The translations under genes were made by a program, and so were the position numbers. Source: Bradyrhizobium glycinis (GTDB lineage: Bacteria > Pseudomonadota > Alphaproteobacteria > Rhizobiales > Xanthobacteraceae). Taken from it: a stretch of DNA of 64,000 bases. Positions 59,067 to 64,000 of this stretch are shown here, one piece after another. The stretch lies in contig NZ_JACCHQ010000001.1 of the NCBI RefSeq assembly GCF_016031655.1, positions 124,001 through 188,000 of the forward strand. The letters are read 5' to 3'. Below the pieces are notes generated by a model, which was not told where the DNA came from, made no database searches, and was given only the letters and a program-made list of their open reading frames with translations. Position 1 is the first letter of the stretch. Each line of letters begins with the position of its first letter.

Positions 59067-59852
59067 ATGCCGAAATTTGCCGCCAACCTCACCATGCTCT
59101 TCAACGAGATGCCGTTCCTCGACCGCTTTGCGGCAGCGAAGGCGGCGGGCTTTGGAGGGGTCGAATATCTCTTCCCGTATGATTTCGACAAGGCGCAGCT
59201 GCGCGAGCAGCTCGAGGCCCACGGGCTGACGCAGGTGCTGCACAATCTGCCCGCAGGCAACTGGGCCGGTGGAGAGCGCGGCATTGCGATCCTGCCCGAC
59301 CGCACCGCCGAATTCCGCGACGGCGTGTTCCGCGCCATCGACTATGCCAAGGCGCTCGATTGCGAGCAGCTCAACTGTCTCGTCGGCATCGCGCCGGCTG
59401 ATTCCGATCCGCGGGAGCTTCAGGAGACGTTGGTCGGTAACTTGCGCTTTGCGGCCTCGACGCTGGCGCGAGAGAACATCAAGCTATTGGTCGAGCCCAT
59501 CAACACGCTCGACATTCCCGGCTTCTTCCTCAACGCCACCGAGCAGGCGGTGCAGTTGATTTCCGAGGTGAGGTCGAACAACCTGTTCATCCAGTACGAC
59601 ATCTACCACATGCAGATCATGGAGGGTGATCTCGCCCGCACCATGCAGGAATATCTACCGCAGATCGCCCACATCCAGCTTGCTGACAATCCCGGCCGCC
59701 ATGAGCCGGGCACCGGCGAGATCAATTATCCCTTCCTGTTCCGGCACCTCGACGCGATCGGCTATCGCGGCTGGATCGGCTGCGAATACAAGCCGCGCAC
59801 CACGACGCTGGAGGGCCTGTCGTGGCATGCAGCGCAGACGTTTGAGACCTGA
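59067..59852 (+). CDS. hyi: Hydroxypyruvate isomerase
   Basis: A 261-aa TIM-barrel isomerase interconverting hydroxypyruvate and tartronate semialdehyde. It shows the family N terminus MPKFAANLTMLFNEMPFLDRF and metal-site residues in LLVEPINTLDIPGFF, QYDIYHMQIMEGD and GCEYKP. Starts 13 bases after gcl. Confidence 0.95.
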   Translation: MPKFAANLTMLFNEMPFLDRFAAAKAAGFGGVEYLFPYDFDKAQLREQLEAHGLTQVLHNLPAGNWAGGERGIAILPDRTAEFRDGVFRAIDYAKALDCEQLNCLVGIAPADSDPRELQETLVGNLRFAASTLARENIKLLVEPINTLDIPGFFLNATEQAVQLISEVRSNNLFIQYDIYHMQIMEGDLARTMQEYLPQIAHIQLADNPGRHEPGTGEINYPFLFRHLDAIGYRGWIGCEYKPRTTTLEGLSWHAAQTFET

Positions 59853-59890
59853 GATTTAGGGCCAGATGCGGCCGCGACGACGGTTCGCTT

Positions 59891-59911
59891 CCTCTCCCGC
59901 AAGCGGAGAGG
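59891..59911. repeat. Partial type A palindrome
   Basis: CCTCTCCCGCAAGCGGAGAGG, followed by GTGCACCAAGC as in the copy at 16297. Only one arm of the full element remains. Confidence 0.55.
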
Positions 59912-59965
59912 TGCACCAAGCACGTGGACAGACTTACCAAGATGTCATGCAGAGGAAATGGCAAC

Positions 59966-60853
59966 ATGACCAACATCGGCTTCATCGGACTTGGCACCAT
60001 GGGGCGGCCGATGGCCGGCCACCTCCTGGCCGCGGGCCACCGCGTTCTCCTGCATGACGTTGCGCCGATCGCGCGCGAACTGGTCGCCGCGGGCGGCATC
60101 GCCTGCACATCGGCCAAGGAGGTCGCGGAGGGCGCGGACGCGGTCATCATCATGGTGCCGGATACGCCGCATGTGGAGGCCGTGCTGTTCGGCAAGGACG
60201 GTGTCGCCAGCGGCACTTCCAAGGGCAAGATCGTCGTCGACATGAGCTCGATCTCGCCGCTGGCGACGAAGGAATTCGCGAAGAGGATCGAGGCGCTCGG
60301 CGCCGATTACCTCGATGCGCCGGTGTCGGGCGGGGAGGTCGGCGCGAAAGCTGCGAGCCTCACCATCATGGTCGGCGGGCCGGAGCGGGCCTTCGGCACC
60401 ATGAAGCCGGTCTTCGACAAGATGGGCAAGAACGTCACCCATGTCGGCGCCAACGGCGACGGGCAGACGACAAAGGTCGCCAACCAGATCATCGTCGCGC
60501 TCACTATCGAAGCCGTGAGCGAGGCCCTGTTGTTCGCATCCAAGGCTGGTGCGAATCCCGCGCTGGTGCGCAAGGCGCTGATGGGCGGCTTTGCCTCCTC
60601 GCGCATTCTGGAGGTGCATGGCGAGCGCATGGTGAAGCGCAATTTCGATCCGGGTTTCCGCATCGAGCTGCACCAGAAGGATCTCAACCTCGCGCTCGAA
60701 GGCGCGCGTGCACTCGGCCTGTCGCTGCCGAGCACGGCCGTGGCGCAGCAATTGTTCTCGTCCTGCGCCGCACATGGCGGCAAGGCCTGGGATCACTCCG
60801 CCATGGTGCGGGCGCTGGAACTGATGGCGGGGCACGAGATCGCGACGGCCTGA
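59966..60853 (+). CDS. glxR: 2-hydroxy-3-oxopropionate (tartronate semialdehyde) reductase
   Basis: A 295-aa beta-hydroxyacid dehydrogenase reducing tartronate semialdehyde to glycerate. It has the NAD(H) motif GFIGLGTMGRPMAGHL (residues 4-19), the substrate DAPVSGGEVGAKAASLTIMVGG and the catalytic Lys in GNGDGQTTKVANQ-type segment (ANGDGQTTKVANQ). ATG at 59966 follows AGAGGAAA; a start at 59924 would extend into the repeat region. Completes glyoxylate to glycerate with gcl and hyi. Confidence 0.94.
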   Translation: MTNIGFIGLGTMGRPMAGHLLAAGHRVLLHDVAPIARELVAAGGIACTSAKEVAEGADAVIIMVPDTPHVEAVLFGKDGVASGTSKGKIVVDMSSISPLATKEFAKRIEALGADYLDAPVSGGEVGAKAASLTIMVGGPERAFGTMKPVFDKMGKNVTHVGANGDGQTTKVANQIIVALTIEAVSEALLFASKAGANPALVRKALMGGFASSRILEVHGERMVKRNFDPGFRIELHQKDLNLALEGARALGLSLPSTAVAQQLFSSCAAHGGKAWDHSAMVRALELMAGHEIATA

Positions 60854-60854
60854 A

Positions 60855-60871
60855 CTGTTACCGGGTAACAG
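60855..60871. promoter_or_regulatory. Perfect palindrome after glxR
   Basis: CTGTTACCGGGTAACAG, a perfect 17-base palindrome right after the glxR stop. It could be a terminator-like hairpin or an operator for the downstream gene; there is no U-tract. Confidence 0.45.
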
Positions 60872-60953
60872 TCTCCAGTGATGCATCTTTCGTCGGGAAC
60901 CGGAACAATGCTCCGGCCCCGCGGGTTGAAGCCGCATAACAATCACTGGAGAC
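60871..60953 (+). ncRNA. Structured leader of the DUF1236-like gene
   Basis: Perfect 12-base inverted ends GTCTCCAGTGAT (60871-60882) and ATCACTGGAGAC (60942-60953) can pair and close a loop holding two small hairpins (CCGGA/TCCGG and GCGG/CCGC). The right arm ends 8 bases before the ATG and touches the ribosome binding site TAAGGA. This suggests translation control by RNA folding; no known riboswitch class is recognised. Confidence 0.45.
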
Positions 60954-60961
60954 GTAAGGAT

Positions 60962-61345
60962 ATGAAAACCCGTCTTGCGATTACGTTGGCTGCCGCGTCG
61001 CTGCTGGCGTCGAGCGCAGCCTTTGCACAATCCACCACCGCACAAGGCGCTGCGGAAGGCGCGCGTGCGGGCGGCGACATCGGCGGCCCGATTGGTGCGA
61101 TGGTCGGCGGCACCGTCGGTGCGGCGGTCGGCGCTGGCCTGGAGATCCCGAACGCGGTGCTCGGCGGTATCCCGCGCGATGATTCCGTCGTGGTCCACGA
61201 GCGCGTCGTGGTCGGCGAGCCGCTGCCTCCGACCGTGGTGCTGCGGCCCGTGCCGAACTACACCGAATATCGCTATGCGGTCGTCAACGATCGCCGTGTG
61301 ATCGTCGAGCCGCGCACGCGCCGCGTGGTCAAGATCATCGACTGA
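60962..61345 (+). CDS. DUF1236-like exported protein
   Basis: A 127-aa protein with a signal peptide (residues 1-23, AAFAQ), a glycine-rich helix-forming segment (GGPIGAMVGGTVGAAVGAGLE, about 42-62) like outer-membrane or lipoprotein glycine-zipper stretches, and a C-terminal DUF1236 motif (YRYAVVNDRRVIVEPRTRRVVKI). Function unknown. ATG at 60962 has AAGGA 2 bases before; upstream in-frame starts would lie in the structured leader. Confidence 0.8.
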   Translation: MKTRLAITLAAASLLASSAAFAQSTTAQGAAEGARAGGDIGGPIGAMVGGTVGAAVGAGLEIPNAVLGGIPRDDSVVVHERVVVGEPLPPTVVLRPVPNYTEYRYAVVNDRRVIVEPRTRRVVKIID

Positions 61346-61385
61346 TCGACGCAATTCCTTGTTCTGAGCAGGGCCCTGCGGAGCA

Positions 61386-61754
61386 TCACTCCGCGGGGCC
61401 TTCGATTGTGGCGGAGCTGGTGCGAAGGCGCCAGAGCAGCCAATCAGCCGCGGCTGCGAGCGCAAAGCCGAGGCACGCGGTTCCAGCATCGACCAGAAAA
61501 TCCACCAACCGCGTGTGGCGGCCGGGTGCCCAAAATTGCATCAGCTCGAGCACGCCAATCAGGACGACCGCGGCCGCTGCAATCAGCAGACGCCGGCGTG
61601 GATAGGCGAGGCCGAAGGCTAACCCCACCATGACGAAGGCAAGCGCATGTTCGCCATCCTGACCGAGGTCGGAATGGGGGCGAAGGCCGGGAGGACCGAG
61701 GGTGGCGAACGTAACGGCAGCGGCGAGCAGCCAGGCAAAGGTTCGAATGAACAT
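61386..61754 (-). CDS. VanZ-like membrane protein
   Basis: A 122-aa protein with about four helices and the VanZ pattern: GPPGLRPHSDLGQDGEHALAFVMVGLAFGLAYP (with conserved Asp/His), a central LIGVLELMQFWAPGRHTRLVDFLVDAGTACLG. VanZ proteins affect teicoplanin resistance and cell-envelope sugar handling, but most relatives have no assigned role. Confidence 0.85.
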   Translation of the reverse strand: MFIRTFAWLLAAAVTFATLGPPGLRPHSDLGQDGEHALAFVMVGLAFGLAYPRRRLLIAAAAVVLIGVLELMQFWAPGRHTRLVDFLVDAGTACLGFALAAAADWLLWRLRTSSATIEGPAE

Positions 61755-61830
61755 CCGGGTCGCTTAGCACGAATTTGGTCGGGTTGTCGCGACGCTCGTA
61801 TCAGATCGCCGTGTAGTTAATGACAAAATG

Positions 61831-62439
61831 TTAAAGCGGATCGCGCACGCCGAGGCCATGCATGAAACGTTCCCGGATCTGCACGGGGTCGCGGCGGGTG
61901 GTGCCCACGCCGGGCTTGTCGTCGATCCTGACCGCGATCAGGCTCGGCTCCGATGCAGCCATCGCGTCGTCGACCAGCCGCTCGAAATCCTCCTCGTCCG
62001 CGGCCCAGGCGCTACGCGCGAGACCAGAGCCGATGGCGATGGCGACGATGTCGGCAACGTTCGCTGCCGGCGTCGGCTGCGCGCCGGTGATTTGGTAGAT
62101 GCCGTTGTCCATCACGATCATCGTGAGGTTCTTCGGCTTCAAGCCCGCAATCGTCGAGAGTGCGCCGAGCTGCATCAGGAGCGAGCCGTCGCCTTCCAGC
62201 GCGAAGACGCGGCGGTCGGGCTGCGCCAGCGCCACGCCGAGCGCGATGGGGAAGGCGAGCCCCATGCTGCCCAGCATGTAGAAGTTCTGCGGACGGTGGC
62301 CGGAGGCCCACAGATCGAAATTGGTGTTGCCGATGCCGCCGATCACGGCTTCCTCGTGCTTCAGCTTCGCGATCAGCCGCGAGGTGATCTCAAACCGGTT
62401 CACCACCTTGGTGTTACGCGTGTTCATCGCCGGCCTCAT
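61831..62439 (-). CDS. ThDP-dependent decarboxylase, PP-domain (beta) subunit
   Basis: A 202-aa protein equal to the pyrophosphate-binding half of a ThDP enzyme: the GDGSLLMQLGALSTIAGLKPKN...DNGIYQ motif (GDG-N Mg/ThDP site) is intact. Together with the upstream alpha subunit it forms a split decarboxylase like sulfopyruvate (ComDE) or phosphonopyruvate decarboxylase. The ATG overlaps the alpha stop (ATGA). Substrate unknown. Confidence 0.85.
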   Translation of the reverse strand: MRPAMNTRNTKVVNRFEITSRLIAKLKHEEAVIGGIGNTNFDLWASGHRPQNFYMLGSMGLAFPIALGVALAQPDRRVFALEGDGSLLMQLGALSTIAGLKPKNLTMIVMDNGIYQITGAQPTPAANVADIVAIAIGSGLARSAWAADEEDFERLVDDAMAASEPSLIAVRIDDKPGVGTTRRDPVQIRERFMHGLGVRDPL

Positions 62440-62987
62440 TTGTCGAAGACCTTGCCGCCCGTAAGCAGCGGGTTGAGGATCAACGCCACCGGAGCCTGCG
62501 TGGTGACGGCCTGCTTGATCGAGCGGTCGGTGATGAATTCGAGCTCGTCGAGCCGGGTGATGGTGTGGTGCTCCAGGGCCAGCGAATCCAGCACCGGTCG
62601 CATGGTGCGGCAGACCAGCGACTGGCCGTAATTGAACTCGCCCAGCGTGCCGCGCTCGGACACGAACATGATCAGCGGAATCTGGTAGGGCACTGCGAGC
62701 GAGGCCAGCACGTTGGCGAGCGTGGCAAAGCCGGAGGTCTGCATCAGCACCGCGCCGCGCCGGCCGCCCATCCAGGCCCCGGCGACGATGCCGACAGCCT
62801 CTTCCTCGCGGGCGGTCGCGAAGGTGGTGAAGTAGGGATCGGCGTGCAGATTCTTGATCAGAGGCGTGAGCACGCGGTCCGGCACGTAAGGAATCAGGCT
62901 GATCTCGTTCCGCTTCAGGGTTTGCAGCACGATGCCGTGCCAGCTTCCGTCGCTGCTCCCCTGCGGCTGCTGTTCCGCAATCGCCAT
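62436..62987 (-). CDS. ThDP-dependent decarboxylase, PYR-domain (alpha) subunit
   Basis: A 183-aa protein equal to the pyrimidine-binding half, with the catalytic Glu in AREEEAVGIVAGAWMGG and the loop LMQTSGFATLANVLASLAVPYQIPLIMFVSERG. ATG at 62987 follows AGGGAGA. Coupled to the beta gene. It is divergent from the hydroxyacid dehydrogenase at 63230, which might reduce the aldehyde or keto acid made; pairing is inference. Confidence 0.85.
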   Translation of the reverse strand: MAIAEQQPQGSSDGSWHGIVLQTLKRNEISLIPYVPDRVLTPLIKNLHADPYFTTFATAREEEAVGIVAGAWMGGRRGAVLMQTSGFATLANVLASLAVPYQIPLIMFVSERGTLGEFNYGQSLVCRTMRPVLDSLALEHHTITRLDELEFITDRSIKQAVTTQAPVALILNPLLTGGKVFDK

Positions 62988-63229
62988 TGCGCTCTCCCTT
63001 GAGCCGCGCATGCTTCTTGGTTCTGGCCGTCGCGGCGGTCTGCCGAACTTGACGCGGGCAGCGGGATTGTCAACATGTCCGCGCCGGCACCATGATCTGC
63101 GCCAGCAGGCCTGCCGTGGCCGGCACCGCCATGGCATAAGCGGCGATAACCAGAACACGGGAGGGGCACGGACAGGCGCGCATCGCGCTGACCTTGCGGA
63201 TCTCCCGCGAAAGAGCCGGAAGGGTCCTG

Positions 63230-64000
63230 ATGTCCGTCAATAACAAGCGCGTCGTCTACTCCAATTATTTGGCCAATCCGATCTATATCGACATCCTGAA
63301 GGCCCGGCCCGACGTGCGGCTCGATCGCATCGAAAACGCAAGCCCTGAGGATGTCTATGGCCCGCTCCTCGGCGCTGCCCACGTCTACCAGGTCGGCGCC
63401 GCCCGCGATGAGCTCGCCCCGCATTTCCATGTCGATGCCGCCTTCCTGAAGCGCGCGCCGAACCTGCTGCTGGTCTCCAGCAACGGTGCCGGCTTCGACC
63501 CGGTCGACGTCGAGGCCTGCACGGCCGCCGGGGTCGTCGTCGTCAACCAGTCCGGCGGCAATGCCCATTCGGTCGCCGAGCACGCCCTGGCGATGATGCT
63601 GACGCTGTCCAAACGCATCATCCAGTCGGATCGCCGGCTGCGCCGCGAGCGCGATGTCAACCGCAACGATCTCGTCGGCAACGAGGTCGAGGGCAAGACC
63701 GTCGGCATCATCGGCCTCGGCAATGTCGGCCGGCGCATCGCTGCCTTGTGCAAGGGCCTGCTCGGCATGAAGGTGCTGGCCTACGATCCCTATTTGTCGG
63801 CCGAGGTGATGGCCGAGCGGGGCGGGGAGAAGGTCGAGCTCGACGAGCTGTTGCGCCGCGCCGATTTCGTCTCGATCTCCTGCCCGCTCAACAAGGGCAG
63901 CCGCAACTTGATCAGCACGCGCGAATTCGCGCTGATGCAGCCGCATGCCTATTTCATCACCACTGCACGCGGCTTCATTCATGACGAAGATGCGCTGCTG
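63230..64000 (+). CDS. D-2-hydroxyacid dehydrogenase, partial
   Basis: The frame from ATG 63230 is open to the window end. It encodes a PGDH/hydroxypyruvate-reductase type NAD-dependent dehydrogenase: substrate part SNGAGFDPVDVEACTAAG and the NAD motif GIIGLGNVGRRIAAL. The catalytic His/Glu pair lies beyond the end. AAGAGCCGGAAGGG sits before the start. It may be hydroxypyruvate/phosphoglycerate dehydrogenase, matching the glycerate pathway, but this cannot be told yet. Confidence 0.88.
   Translation, partial: MSVNNKRVVYSNYLANPIYIDILKARPDVRLDRIENASPEDVYGPLLGAAHVYQVGAARDELAPHFHVDAAFLKRAPNLLLVSSNGAGFDPVDVEACTAAGVVVVNQSGGNAHSVAEHALAMMLTLSKRIIQSDRRLRRERDVNRNDLVGNEVEGKTVGIIGLGNVGRRIAALCKGLLGMKVLAYDPYLSAEVMAERGGEKVELDELLRRADFVSISCPLNKGSRNLISTREFALMQPHAYFITTARGFIHDEDALL

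Overview
The window reads as a chromosomal segment of a high-GC alphaproteobacterium, most likely Bradyrhizobium or a close relative in the Nitrobacteraceae. The reasons are the cytochrome c maturation block ccmI-ccmE-ccmF-ccmH (rhizobial cycHJKL) followed by degP, a two-component pair and glnE; the dominance of G/C at third codon positions; and intergenic palindromic repeats of the type I associate with Bradyrhizobium. No plasmid, phage, transposase, rRNA, tRNA or CRISPR signal was found.

Layout. 0-7 kb: tail of a sensor kinase, two genes of unknown function and the ccmIEFH operon. 6.5-18.7 kb: a chemoreceptor, periplasmic protease DegP, a response regulator/histidine kinase pair overlapping glnE, a LysR regulator and a PAS-containing PleC/DivJ-type histidine kinase. 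18.9-24.3 kb: a cation diffusion facilitator, a quinone-type oxidoreductase, nitronate monooxygenase, and small secreted or membrane proteins separated by palindromic repeats. 24.3-33.9 kb: a FAH-family hydrolase, a PanE-type reductase, a CBS-domain protein, two oxalate/formate-antiporter-like MFS transporters, a tripartite tricarboxylate transporter (tctCBA) and an unannotated 45-aa gene. 34-44.6 kb: WD40 and Hsp70-like proteins, an AHSA1-type protein, repeats, a frameshifted pseudogene, a branched-chain-type ABC transporter (five genes) and a nuclease remnant. 44.7-51.1 kb: the oxalate catabolic core frc, oxc and gntR, divergent from an NDP-forming acyl-CoA synthetase. 51.3-60.9 kb: IclR regulator, second tctCBA, adenine deaminase, then gcl-hyi-glxR (glyoxylate to glycerate). 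61-64 kb: DUF1236-like protein, VanZ-like protein, a split ThDP enzyme, and the start of a D-2-hydroxyacid dehydrogenase.

How they work together. Oxalate taken up by the OxlT-like carriers would be activated by Frc (CoA from formyl-CoA) and decarboxylated by Oxc to formyl-CoA and CO2. A second route downstream handles glyoxylate (Gcl, Hyi, GlxR).

The main discovery is a 17-bp inverted-repeat motif, about TGGTATACnAnATGCCA. It occurs upstream of gntR, the acyl-CoA synthetase, both MFS genes, the CBS-panE-FAH group, tctCBA and the 45-aa gene, which are spread over 22 kb. At several copies it fills the gap between a TTGAC-like -35 and a weak -10 element. I infer a local regulon controlled by the FCD-type GntR repressor. 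It brings in genes not normally linked to oxalate use, among them the 45-aa ORF with its own operator, ribosome binding site and terminator.
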